From Streptomyces marincola (GTDB taxonomy: Bacteria > Actinomycetota > Actinomycetes > Streptomycetales > Streptomycetaceae), in NCBI RefSeq assembly GCF_020410765.1, contig NZ_CP084541.1, forward strand, positions 6,254,001 through 6,318,000: DNA of 64,000 bases, read 5' to 3'. The translations under genes and the position numbers were made by a program. Positions 33,551 to 41,279 of this stretch are shown one piece after another. Under the pieces are notes generated by a model, which was not told the origin of the DNA, searched no databases, and saw only the letters and a program-made list of their open reading frames with translations. The first letter of the stretch is position 1. The number at the start of each line of letters is the position of its first letter.

Positions 33551-34827
33551 GGCGCGGCCTCCCGTCCCGCGGGGGAGGCCGCCGCGCCGGGCGGACGGGC
33601 CGCCGCCGCGCGCAGTCCTGGCGCCACCACGCGGGAGGCGTACACCGCGACCAGGGCCATCATGCCCGCGCCCGCGAGGGCGAGCCCCGTGGTCCCGGCC
33701 AGCGCCACCAGGGCGCCGGCCGCCAGGGGAGCGGCCGTCGCGGCGACGCCGGAGACGGTGTTCAGCACCGTGCCGACCCGGGACTGGAACGCGGCCGGGG
33801 TGACGGCGATGGCCTGCGCGGCCAGCAGCACCGCGAGGGTCGGGACGAGCAGGGAGACGACCGCGAACAGCAGGCCGTAGGACCAGGGCCCGGTGGCGGC
33901 CGTCAGGCCCAGGGCCACGAGAACGACGGCCCAGGACACCAGTACCGCCAGCCGCGCGGCGGGAATCCGCGCCGCGAGCCGCGGGGCGAGCAGCGCGCCG
34001 ACCACGCCGGCCGCCCCTGAGACGGCGAGCACCGTGCCGATGGCCGCGGTGCCGGCGCCCTGCCGCTCCAGCGCGAACACGGCACCGTAGTACAGAGCGG
34101 CCAGCACCCCGTTGACGCCCGTCATCCACCACAGCACGCCCCGCAGGAACGATTCCCCGCGGACGAAGCGCAGCCCGTCGCGCAGGTCGGCGAACACCGC
34201 GCCGACGCCGCGCCGCCCCGGTTCCCTCGCCGCGCCGGGCGAGAGGTCGCCACGTATCGAACGCACGCACAGGACGGCGACCAGGTAGGTCAGGGCGTCG
34301 GCGAGGAACGGCAGCCAGCGCGCCGCCTGGAACAGCAGCCCGCCGAGCACGGGCCCCGCCACCAGCGCCCCCTGCTCGCCGGCCTGGAGCCGGGACACCG
34401 CCCGCGGGTAGGCGGCGGGCGGCACCAGGGCCGCCACGCAGCCCTGGGCGGCGGCGGCAAAGGCGGAGGTGGCGACCCGTTCGGCCGTGACCGCCGCGAG
34501 CAGCGCCCCGAGCGGCGGACGCGCGGAGACGGCGAGGAGCGCGACCACGGCCATGGCGGCCCCGGCCGTCAGCGCGGACCAGGTCATCACGGTGCGCCGT
34601 CCGCCGCGATCGGCCAGCACCGCGGCGAAGGGGCCGGCGAGCAGCCCGGCCAGGAGCGACACCGAGACGACGGCGCCGGCGACGGTCGCCGAATGCCCCG
34701 CGGCGAGCAGCAGCAGCGGCAGGACGACACCGGAGGTCTGGGTGCCGAGGGAGTCGGCGGCGGAGGCGGTCCACAGCAGCCTGAAGTCACGTGAAAGATT
34801 CGTGTCCTCGGTGTGTGCGCGGGTCAT
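33547..34827 (-). CDS. MFS transporter, RiPP operon exporter candidate
   Basis: A 426-residue membrane protein with about 12 hydrophobic segments. The N-terminus DFRLLWTASAADSLGTQTSG and the loop AAVLADRGGRRTVMTWSALT (the MFS motif A position) place it in the MFS_1/MFS_3 (EntS-like) group of small-molecule exporters. The start at 34827 has GGGAGGTGG eight bases upstream. It is the first gene of the operon and its stop overlaps the start of the S9 peptidase gene, so its product probably exports the mature compound or gives self-protection. Confidence 0.85.
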   Translation of the reverse strand: MTRAHTEDTNLSRDFRLLWTASAADSLGTQTSGVVLPLLLLAAGHSATVAGAVVSVSLLAGLLAGPFAAVLADRGGRRTVMTWSALTAGAAMAVVALLAVSARPPLGALLAAVTAERVATSAFAAAAQGCVAALVPPAAYPRAVSRLQAGEQGALVAGPVLGGLLFQAARWLPFLADALTYLVAVLCVRSIRGDLSPGAAREPGRRGVGAVFADLRDGLRFVRGESFLRGVLWWMTGVNGVLAALYYGAVFALERQGAGTAAIGTVLAVSGAAGVVGALLAPRLAARIPAARLAVLVSWAVVLVALGLTAATGPWSYGLLFAVVSLLVPTLAVLLAAQAIAVTPAAFQSRVGTVLNTVSGVAATAAPLAAGALVALAGTTGLALAGAGMMALVAVYASRVVAPGLRAAAARPPGAAASPAGREAAP

Positions 34828-35310
34828 GCCACCTCCCTCGCTCTCCCTGGTGCCGGGGGGACGGACGATAGGAGGGCGCGGGGAGTGCCACAAGAACGCG
34901 CGTAGAGCCGCCACCGGGCCGCCGCGGGGTGTGTGCGGAAGTGAGGGAGGATTTGCGAACGGGCCTCCCACCGGGGGATGACGCCAGGTGCGCGGCGGCG
35001 GGCCGGCGGCCCGGGCCGTTTGCCGTGACGGAACAGCGGCGCGCGGCCCGCGCGTTGGCGCGTTCTCCCAGCTTCGTTCACTGCTCCGGTGGCGCGCGGG
35101 GCGCGTGTGGCGCCCCGGGACGGGTGGGTGGGCGGGGGCGCGGGGGTGTCCGTTTCGTACCCGCCCGGTGAAGAACCGATTGTTCGCCGCGGCGAAAAGG
35201 CCCCCGAATGCCGAACCGGCGGCCGATTCCGTCGCCTTGACCGAAAACCGCCGCCGGAACGCTGTGTTCCGGCCGCGCGGCCGACTACCCAGCCGCGGCC
35301 GGTGGCCGCG
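34828..35310. other. Regulatory gap upstream of the RiPP operon, no gene seen
   Basis: A 483-base region holding the candidate operon promoter at 34865-34893. The rest is extremely G/C-rich and its open frames are low-complexity Arg/Ala/Pro runs with no family similarity. A small A/T-richer patch (GAAGAACCGATTGTTCGCCG, about 35169-35188) could be a protein-binding site. Confidence 0.5.
34865..34893 (-). promoter_or_regulatory. Candidate sigma-70 type promoter of the RiPP operon
   Basis: On the minus strand TTGTGG (34893-34888) and TATCGT (34870-34865) are separated by 17 bases. Transcription would start near 34858, about 30 bases before the MFS start at 34827. Confidence 0.45.
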
Positions 35311-36009
35311 TCAGGGGCGCGAAACCGCCCCGTCGTCCGGCCGGACCGCGCGCAGCCCGAACACCACGGGCGTCGGACCGCCGCCCTCCGCGAACCGTTC
35401 GAGGACCAGACCGGCCGCGGTGAACGCGCCGAGCAGGGCGGGCAGCGGCAGGTGCGAGGCGCCGACCTTGTCGCGCACGCCCTGGTCCGTCCAGGACTCG
35501 CGACTCCAGTGGCTCTCGCCGTAGCCGGGCCTGATCACGACGGCCTCCGCGTCGCGCCGGTCGGCGAACGCGCCGCAGAAGCACGGGTGCACGCCGATGT
35601 GCGTCAGGGCGGCCCCCGGCCGCAGGACACGCGCCGCCTCCCGCACCACGGCCGGGTAGTCGGGCATGTCGGTGTGCGCCATCACCGAGAGCACCGCGGA
35701 CACGGAGGCGTCCCGCACCGGCAGCCGCGCCGCGTCCGCGCGCGCGACGGGCAGCCGGCCGCGCGCGTGGCGCAGCATACCGCCGGACAGATCGACACCA
35801 ACGGGCGTCCAGCCCAGGTCGCGCACGCGCCCGGCGTGGATTCCGGTGCCGCAGCCGATCTCCAGGCAAGGACCCGAGCCCGCGCCGAGGAGGTCGCGTG
35901 CCAAGGCGTCCAGACCGAGCGGGTCCGCGCGCGCGGCGCCGTACCGCTGTCCTGCGGTGAACTCCGTCTCGTACCAGTCGGCGATCTCGTCATAGGCCGC
36001 TTCCGGCAT
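35311..36009 (-). CDS. Class I SAM-dependent methyltransferase
   Basis: A 232-residue Methyltransf_11-type enzyme. The SAM motif is PCLEIGCGTGIHAGRVRDLG, then VGVDLSGGMLRHARGRLP (acidic residue for the ribose) and VRDASVSAVLSVMAHTDMP (motif II/III). It ends with ALRPGA-like VLRPGAALTHIGVH and a variable C-terminus. The substrate is unknown. It is on the same strand as the RiPP operon, 483 bases upstream, with its own start. It could be an additional tailoring enzyme or an unrelated gene. Confidence 0.85.
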   Translation of the reverse strand: MPEAAYDEIADWYETEFTAGQRYGAARADPLGLDALARDLLGAGSGPCLEIGCGTGIHAGRVRDLGWTPVGVDLSGGMLRHARGRLPVARADAARLPVRDASVSAVLSVMAHTDMPDYPAVVREAARVLRPGAALTHIGVHPCFCGAFADRRDAEAVVIRPGYGESHWSRESWTDQGVRDKVGASHLPLPALLGAFTAAGLVLERFAEGGGPTPVVFGLRAVRPDDGAVSRP

Positions 36010-36137
36010 CGTGCCCCGCCTCCCGTAGCCGTCGTCCCCGAACCGTCGCTACCCGCACGCGCGAGGCGGCTCCCGCCGTTCCGCCCCGGGCGAACCATTC
36101 CCGGCGGCACGCCGACCCGAAGGGCCCGCGACGCGGG

Positions 36138-37217
36138 TCAGGGAACGCCGGCCGCCCCACCTGCCTTGGCGGGCGCGTCGGCTCGTGCGAGGACGGCACG
36201 AGCGGCACCGTTGTCCCGGTGCGGCCGGAGCAGCGCCTTCATGACGGCGACCCGTTCGTCCACGCGGCCCGAGTCGATCCCCGGGTAATCGTCCAGCGCG
36301 CGTGCCCAGGTGGCGCAGGCGACGTCCAGATGCCCCAGCCGCAGGTACCGTTCCGCCAGCATGAACCGGCGGCGGACCGTGGTGCGCTGGTATCCGACAT
36401 GCAGTCCCCTGTTCGACGCGCGCAACGACGCCACCGCACCCGCGATGTCACCGAGTTCCCACCTCACCTGGCTGACGTGGTAGTCCAGGGCCGCCGGGTC
36501 GTAGGACGCGAACGCCGCGCCCCCCAGGTCGGCGCGATGCATGGCGCGTTCTGCCGTGGCCAGGTGCCTCAGCGCCGTCCGCCGGTCGCCCGTCTGCGCG
36601 GCGGCGTGCGCCTGCTGCCCCGCGAAGAACGCCCGCCTGGGCGGCGGGGCGCCGTGGGCCCCTTCCGCTGCCGTGTCGGCGAGCCGCAGGGCCGTGGCGG
36701 CGTGCCCGAGATCGGTCGCCTGCACGCTCATCCCGCGCAGGGTTCCGTTGTAGGCGAAGCGGTCGTCCGCCGCGTCGGCGAACTCCAGCGCCTTCACGTA
36801 GTAGCGCTGAGCGAGTCCGTGCAACCCCTCGTCGACGGCCATGTAGCCGGCCAGGTGGCACAGGCGGGCCGTTGCGGAGAGCAGCGCGGCGCGCACGCTC
36901 GCGTCGGCGTCCGCCCGCAGGTAGGGAACGGCGGTGTTCACCAGGAAGTTGGCCGCCAGCGGGCGTGCGTGGCGGGTGCCGAACTGATCGTCGAGTTCCT
37001 GAATCCGCCGGGTCATGGCGGTGACCACGGCGACCTCGCCCATGCCGATCCTCGACAGGCGTCCGCCGCGGAACGCCTGCACGCGGTCGACGATCTCCGA
37101 CCGTCCTGGCACGGTCAGCGCGACGGAGTAGAGGCCGGTACGCAGCACCCCACGGCGGGCGGGTCCATGTCGCTCCTCGCTAGTTCCTCCAACTCTTCGA
37201 CGGTATTGCCCGCTTGA
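36138..37217 (-). pseudogene. XRE-type Streptomyces regulator lacking its HTH, frameshifted
   Basis: Most of the C-terminal TPR-like domain is intact: MGEVAVVTAMTRRIQELDDQ, FGTRHARPLAANFLVNTAVP, GLAQRYYVKALEFADAADDR and FAGQQAHAAAQTGDRRTALR are characteristic of the helical half of large XRE regulators. Upstream the coding frame changes: VEELEELARSDMDPP, the usual end of the DNA-binding half, is in one frame and ARRGVLRTGLYSVALTVPG in another, joined near 37145-37170. No HTH is recognisable farther upstream. I read it as a truncated, frameshifted gene; a short internally started protein (from near 37060) cannot be excluded. Confidence 0.6.
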
Positions 37218-37225
37218 TTGTTCGG

Positions 37226-37477
37226 ATGCCCGGAAAGCGGCGGGAGACCGGCTTCGCCGGGTGCAACAGGACGCTGCCCGGGGATCTTCGATGCCAGGTG
37301 TCCGCGAGTCCCCGCCCGGCGGATGTCGCGCAACTCCGGGCCGTACACCGGTACCACATGGAGGAGTGTGAGACGTGCGGCCTTGGTGCGCCGTGTGAGA
37401 TGGGCAACCTGCTTCATCTCGCATGCGAGGAGGCTGCACGCCGCTGCGCGTCCCCATCACAGGCCGGGGTGCCGTGA
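37226..37477 (+). CDS. Small cysteine-containing protein
   Basis: About 83 residues, unrelated to the minus-strand XRE frame. The C-terminal half, AVHRYHMEECETCGLGAPCE followed by MGNLLHLACEEAARR, has a C-x2-C-x5-C pattern typical of small Streptomyces proteins encoded near XRE regulators, which I recall as unnamed. The N-terminal start is uncertain: the first ATG is at 37226, a TTG lies at 37214 and a GTG near 37297. No strong ribosome site is visible. It might be a metal-binding or partner protein, or a remnant like its neighbours. Confidence 0.42.
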   Translation: MPGKRRETGFAGCNRTLPGDLRCQVSASPRPADVAQLRAVHRYHMEECETCGLGAPCEMGNLLHLACEEAARRCASPSQAGVP

Positions 37478-37634
37478 CCGGCGTTGTCGCGGAGTCCGAC
37501 ACGCGCGGTCGGTCGGCGTTGTACGGCCATGTCAACGGGCCCGGCGTACTCCCACAGGAGTCGCTCGCCGGATGTCCGGCGCGGCGGCGGCCACATCATC
37601 GTCCAAGTGTTCTCGTCCCCGGAGTGCAATCGTC

Positions 37635-37888
37635 ATGAGACCTCACCCCGCGCATCGCCCAACCACCTCGCCAGGTGCTTCCGTGCTGGTGTCGATCGAG
37701 ATCGATGTCCGTACCGTGCGGCGCGGCGACCAATTGCTGATGGGGGCCAAGCATTCACGGTCGGCGACATGACCGCGCTGGGCGCCGGGCGCAAGCGGCT
37801 CGTGTTCACCAGCGGTGAGATCTTCACGATGAACCCCGCCACCGTGTTGTGGGCCGCGCGTCTCGTGGACCCCCGGATACGCCGCTGA
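37635..37888 (+). pseudogene. Frameshifted small protein gene
   Basis: Two frames together give one coherent protein. The first runs from ATG 37635: MRPHPAHRPTTSPGASVLVS, then IEIDVRTVRRGDQLLMG. The second continues GQAFTVGDMTALGAGRKRLV and FTSGEIFTMNPATVLWAARL to a stop at 37888. The switch occurs in the run of five G at 37742-37746; six would restore the frame. This may be a true mutation or an assembly error in a homopolymer. A GGAG lies 10 bases before the ATG. The family is a short Streptomyces protein of unknown function. Confidence 0.6.
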
Positions 37889-37896
37889 ACTCGTAC

Positions 37897-38211
37897 TCAG
37901 TGCTCAACGTCCACGCCCTTGCCGGACATGAGGTCCAGGCGGTCGACTTCGGTCGCGGACAGGTACTGGTTCCGCTCGTCGAGGAAGCGGCGCACGTAGT
38001 CCTGCGACTCGTGCGTCTCGAACGCGTCGACGTCCCGGTACAGCTCGTAGAAGATCCGCTGGAGCGGCTGGCCGTCAACACGGTGGACCGTGTAGATCAC
38101 CGTGCCCGGTTCGTTCGCACGGATCTGTGCTCCGGTCTGCGCCACCAGCTCGTCGAACGCGGCAGCCGCCTCCTCGTCCTTGCAGGTGAAGCGCACCATC
38201 AGTCCGAACAT
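37897..38211 (-). CDS. Antibiotic biosynthesis monooxygenase (ABM) domain protein
   Basis: A 104-residue single-domain protein. MFGLMVRFTCKDEEAAAAFD and GTVIYTVHRVDGQPLQRIFY show the ABM ferredoxin-like fold; YELYRDVDAFETHESQDYVR is the usual helix and His position. Members are cofactor-free quinol or polyketide oxygenases (ActVA-Orf6, YgiN) or proteins with no known reaction. It is divergent from the LysE exporter, and an 18-bp palindrome lies in the promoter region between them. Confidence 0.8.
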   Translation of the reverse strand: MFGLMVRFTCKDEEAAAAFDELVAQTGAQIRANEPGTVIYTVHRVDGQPLQRIFYELYRDVDAFETHESQDYVRRFLDERNQYLSATEVDRLDLMSGKGVDVEH

Positions 38212-38317
38212 GGCAATTCCTCTCTCCTCGGCGGTCTCGGGCTGGCACTCCCACGGCGCACGCTATGCGGCCATCGAGCCGCACCAAAAGTGCGTTGCCG
38301 TACTCTCGACGCTGGCC

Positions 38318-38335
38318 GACATGGGCTGCCATGTC
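38318..38335. promoter_or_regulatory. Palindrome in the ABM/LysE divergent promoter
   Basis: GACATGG-GCTG-CCATGTC, perfect 7-bp arms around four bases, lies midway between the ABM gene and the LysE gene. It is a candidate operator for both genes; no regulator gene is adjacent. Confidence 0.45.
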
Positions 38336-38436
38336 CACGGGCCCGCCGCTCCGCGCGGGAGGGTCCGCCACCCCGCCCGTCCCACGCAGCGGAAATCCGG
38401 TCGCCGCGCGGGGGCAGGGCGGCGAGGATGCCCCGC

Positions 38437-39063
38437 ATGGTGGATTCATCGTTGTACGCGGCTTTTCTCGTGGCCGCCCTCGCGCTCTGCGTCACGCCGG
38501 GCCCCGACATGATGTTCATCGTGGCGATGGGCGGGCGGGGCGGCCCCGCGGTGGGCGTGATGGCCGCGCTCGGCGTGGCCGGCGCCATGTGCGTGCACGC
38601 GGTGGCCGCGACCCTGGGGCTCTCCGCCCTGTTCACGGCCCTGCCGGCGCTCTACCACGTGCTGCGCTGGGCCGGCGCGGCCTACCTGCTGTACCTGGCG
38701 GTCAAGGCGTTCCGCGACCGCGGACCCCTCGGGAGCGGGGAGGGGAGCGCCGGGCCCGGGTACCGGCGCGCCTTCTGGCAGGGGGCCGTCATCAACCTGC
38801 TCAACCCGAAGGTGATCCTCTTCAACGTCGCCTTCCTGCCGCAGTTCGTCGACCCGGGCCGGGGGCAGGTGCCGGCGCAGCTGCTGACGCTGGGGATCAC
38901 GATCGTGGTCATCGGACTGTGCGTCGACGGAACGGTCGGCCTGCTCTCGGGGCGGCTCGCCCTGCTGCTGCGCCGCAGCCGCCGTGTCGCGCGCGGGCTC
39001 AACATCTTCAGCGGAACGGTGTTCACGGGGCTGGCGATACGGCTGGTGGCCTCCCCGCGGTAG
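38437..39063 (+). CDS. LysE family amino-acid/metabolite exporter
   Basis: A 208-residue membrane protein of the usual RhtB/LysE size with about six hydrophobic segments. ALCVTPGPDMMFIVAMGGRG near residue 17 holds the conserved PGP motif, and FWQGAVINLLNPKVILFNVA near residue 117 the N-P-K motif. Members export lysine, homoserine, threonine or other metabolites with proton antiport. The start at 38437 has GAGG nine bases upstream; a second ATG at 38428 is less well placed. Substrate unknown. Confidence 0.87.
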   Translation: MVDSSLYAAFLVAALALCVTPGPDMMFIVAMGGRGGPAVGVMAALGVAGAMCVHAVAATLGLSALFTALPALYHVLRWAGAAYLLYLAVKAFRDRGPLGSGEGSAGPGYRRAFWQGAVINLLNPKVILFNVAFLPQFVDPGRGQVPAQLLTLGITIVVIGLCVDGTVGLLSGRLALLLRRSRRVARGLNIFSGTVFTGLAIRLVASPR

Positions 39064-39158
39064 CCGGCCGTGAGCCCTCGGCTGGCCGGCCGCAAGCCCT
39101 CGGCGGTGAGGCGTGTCGTCGGCCGCGGCGGACGGGACGTCACGGGAGCGCGGGACAT

Positions 39159-39180
39159 CACACGTTCGCCACACGTTCGC
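39159..39180 (+). promoter_or_regulatory. Perfect 11-bp direct repeat, PHO-box-like
   Basis: CACACGTTCGC occurs twice without a gap. The Streptomyces PhoP site is made of 11-bp direct repeats with GTTCAYC cores; here the unit reads GTTCGCC, one mismatch. The repeat lies 133 bases before the phosphoesterase start. PhoP binding is inference. Confidence 0.4.
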
Positions 39181-39312
39181 GCGCGGGGTGGCGCCGGTAC
39201 GGCTGCTGTTCTTCCGTTGAGCGTGCCGCGTTCAGGCTCGTGACGAAGGATCGTCGCCGCGGCCGGCCGACCGCGCCGGTACCGCGCCCCCACGACAACC
39301 GGAGAACCGCAC

Positions 39313-41202
39313 ATGGTGAGTTTCCCCGCGCGAGAACACAGCAGCCTCCGTATCGCCCTGACCGCGCTCACGACCCTGGCGGTCGCGGGCGGGCTCGTGG
39401 CGATCCCCACCGCCTCCACCGCGACGCCGGGCCCGGCACCCGCGTCCTGGGACGAGAACGCCTACCGCGGCCAGGTCGAGGTCGTGCGCACCCCCGAGGG
39501 CCCCGCCGACCCCGAGCACCTGACCGGCAGGGTCTTCGTCGATCGGGACCGCGACAGCGTCGGCGACCGCGGGGAGCGCGGCCTGCCGGGCGTCGTCGTG
39601 TCGAACGGGCGCGACGTCGTGACGACCGACCGCCACGGCCGCTACCGGCTGCCCGTGTACGACAACATGACGGTCTTCATCACCCAGCCGTCCGGCTACC
39701 AGGTGCCGGTGGACGAGTCGAACGTCGCCCAGTTCCACTGGAACCACCTGCCCGAGGGCTCGCCCGAGCTGCGCTACGGCGGCATCGCGCCGACCGGGCC
39801 CCTGCCGGACGCGGTCAACTTTCCGCTCGTGCGCAGCCAGTTGACCCGGGCGCAGGAGCAGCACTGCGTCATCGCCGGCGACTTGCAGACCTACGACCGC
39901 ACCGAGGTCGAGTACGCGCGCCGGGGCGCGATCAACGACCTCGCGGGCCGTCGCGACTACCAGGGCTGCGGCACGCTGTTCATCGGCGATGTCGTCGGGG
40001 ACGACCTGTCGCTCTACCCGGACGTCAAGGAACTCACCAGCCGCATCAACGGCCCGGCCAGGTTCCTCCCGGGCAACCACGACCTCGACTTCGACTCCAC
40101 CACCGCCGAGCACGCGTTCGACACCTTCCGCGCGCAGCTCGCGCCCGCCTACTACTCCTACGACGTCGGTGACGTGCACGTCGTCGCGCTGAACACCGTG
40201 CGCTACCCCTGCACCCCGGACGTCGACAACGCCGACGGCCTGCGCCCGCAGTGCGACGACCCGGAGAACAGTCCGCGCTACAACGGCCGGCTCGACGAGC
40301 ACCAGCTCGCCTGGCTCGAACGGGACCTGGCCGCGGTCGACGAGGACAAGCTCGTCGTGCTCGCCGGCCACATCCCGCTGCTGACCTTCGCCGACGAGGG
40401 CAGCCCCATCCACCAGGTCGACCAGGTCCGCGAGATCTACGCGCTGCTCGAAGGCCGCGAGGCCGTCTCCGTCGCCGGGCACACCCACTCGATCGAGAAC
40501 ATGCGCACCGGCGACCTCATGCGCGGCTGGCAGGACCTCTTCGGCGTCGAGGGGCTGCCGTTCCCGCACATCACGGCGGGCGCGATCTCCGGTGACTGGT
40601 ACTCGGGCGAGCTGACCGAGCACGGCTACCCCGCGGCGGTCGGGCGCGACGGCGGCCGGCCCGGCCTGCTCACGCTCGACATCAGGGGCGACTCGTTCCG
40701 GGAGCGGTACACGGTGACCGGCGAGAGCGACCGGGTGCAGACGCAGCTCGGCATCAACAGTCCCACCTACCGCGACTGGTACGCCGAGCGCCAGGCGTGG
40801 AACGACGACCCCCAGGGCCCCGCGCCCGAACTGGGCGACCCGCACGTGGTGACGCGCGCGGACCTGGCCGGGCAGACCTGGCTGACCACCAACTTCTGGA
40901 TGGGCTCGACCGGTTCGACGGTCGAGGTGCGGATCGACGGCGGTCGTTCCCGCGAGGCCGTCCGCACCCAGCCGATGCGCGGCGAGGACCAGTTGATCGG
41001 CCCCGAGTGGTCCGATCCGCACGCCGTCGCCCAGCAGCTGGTGCACGGCGGCAGCGTCGCCGACCGGACCATGCACCTGTGGCGCCTCGAACTGCCCGCC
41101 GACCTCGACGCGGGACGGCACCGCGCCGAGGTGACCGCGACGGACGTCCACGGCCGCGAGTACACCGACGTGCTGCACTTCCGCGTCGTCGAACAGCCGT
41201 AG
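39313..41202 (+). CDS. Secreted calcineurin-like metallophosphoesterase
   Basis: A 629-residue protein. The N-terminus has a signal peptide (ALTALTTLAVAGGLVAIPTA, cleavage near residue 35). An Ig/Cna-like domain (VFVDRDRDSVGDRGERGLPG, residues 73-150) precedes the phosphoesterase domain. Metal-binding motifs are LFIGDVVGDDL, FLPGNHDLDF, VVLAGHIPLL and VSVAGHTHSIEN, the usual D, GNHD and GHTH signatures. The C-terminal 150 residues form a further calcineurin-associated domain (TWLTTNFWMGSTGSTVEVRI). It probably hydrolyses phosphate esters outside the cell; the substrate is not known. A PHO-box-like repeat lies upstream. Confidence 0.88.
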   Translation: MVSFPAREHSSLRIALTALTTLAVAGGLVAIPTASTATPGPAPASWDENAYRGQVEVVRTPEGPADPEHLTGRVFVDRDRDSVGDRGERGLPGVVVSNGRDVVTTDRHGRYRLPVYDNMTVFITQPSGYQVPVDESNVAQFHWNHLPEGSPELRYGGIAPTGPLPDAVNFPLVRSQLTRAQEQHCVIAGDLQTYDRTEVEYARRGAINDLAGRRDYQGCGTLFIGDVVGDDLSLYPDVKELTSRINGPARFLPGNHDLDFDSTTAEHAFDTFRAQLAPAYYSYDVGDVHVVALNTVRYPCTPDVDNADGLRPQCDDPENSPRYNGRLDEHQLAWLERDLAAVDEDKLVVLAGHIPLLTFADEGSPIHQVDQVREIYALLEGREAVSVAGHTHSIENMRTGDLMRGWQDLFGVEGLPFPHITAGAISGDWYSGELTEHGYPAAVGRDGGRPGLLTLDIRGDSFRERYTVTGESDRVQTQLGINSPTYRDWYAERQAWNDDPQGPAPELGDPHVVTRADLAGQTWLTTNFWMGSTGSTVEVRIDGGRSREAVRTQPMRGEDQLIGPEWSDPHAVAQQLVHGGSVADRTMHLWRLELPADLDAGRHRAEVTATDVHGREYTDVLHFRVVEQP

Positions 41203-41217
41203 CGCCACCGCGCCTTC

Positions 41218-41246
41218 GGGCCGCCGCCGCGAACGGGTGGCGGCCC
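41218..41246. terminator. Stem-loop between convergent genes
   Basis: GGGCCGCC and GGCGGCCC pair around a 13-nt loop between the phosphoesterase and the minus-strand AfsA homologue. Confidence 0.45.
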
Positions 41247-41279
41247 GGGGCCGCACGGTTCAGGCGGCCCCGGCGCGGT

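Noticed and set aside
37300..37540. Possible HTH domain completing the XRE regulator on the minus strand
   Set aside because: All three minus frames were read and none shows a helix-turn-helix pattern; the region instead holds a plus-strand small protein.
37526..38345. Two copies of a CCATGTCMACGGGCCCGSCG-like segment (near 37527 and 38329)
   Set aside because: The match is about 20 bases and G/C-rich, with no extension; it could be shared promoter sequence, but chance similarity is as likely.
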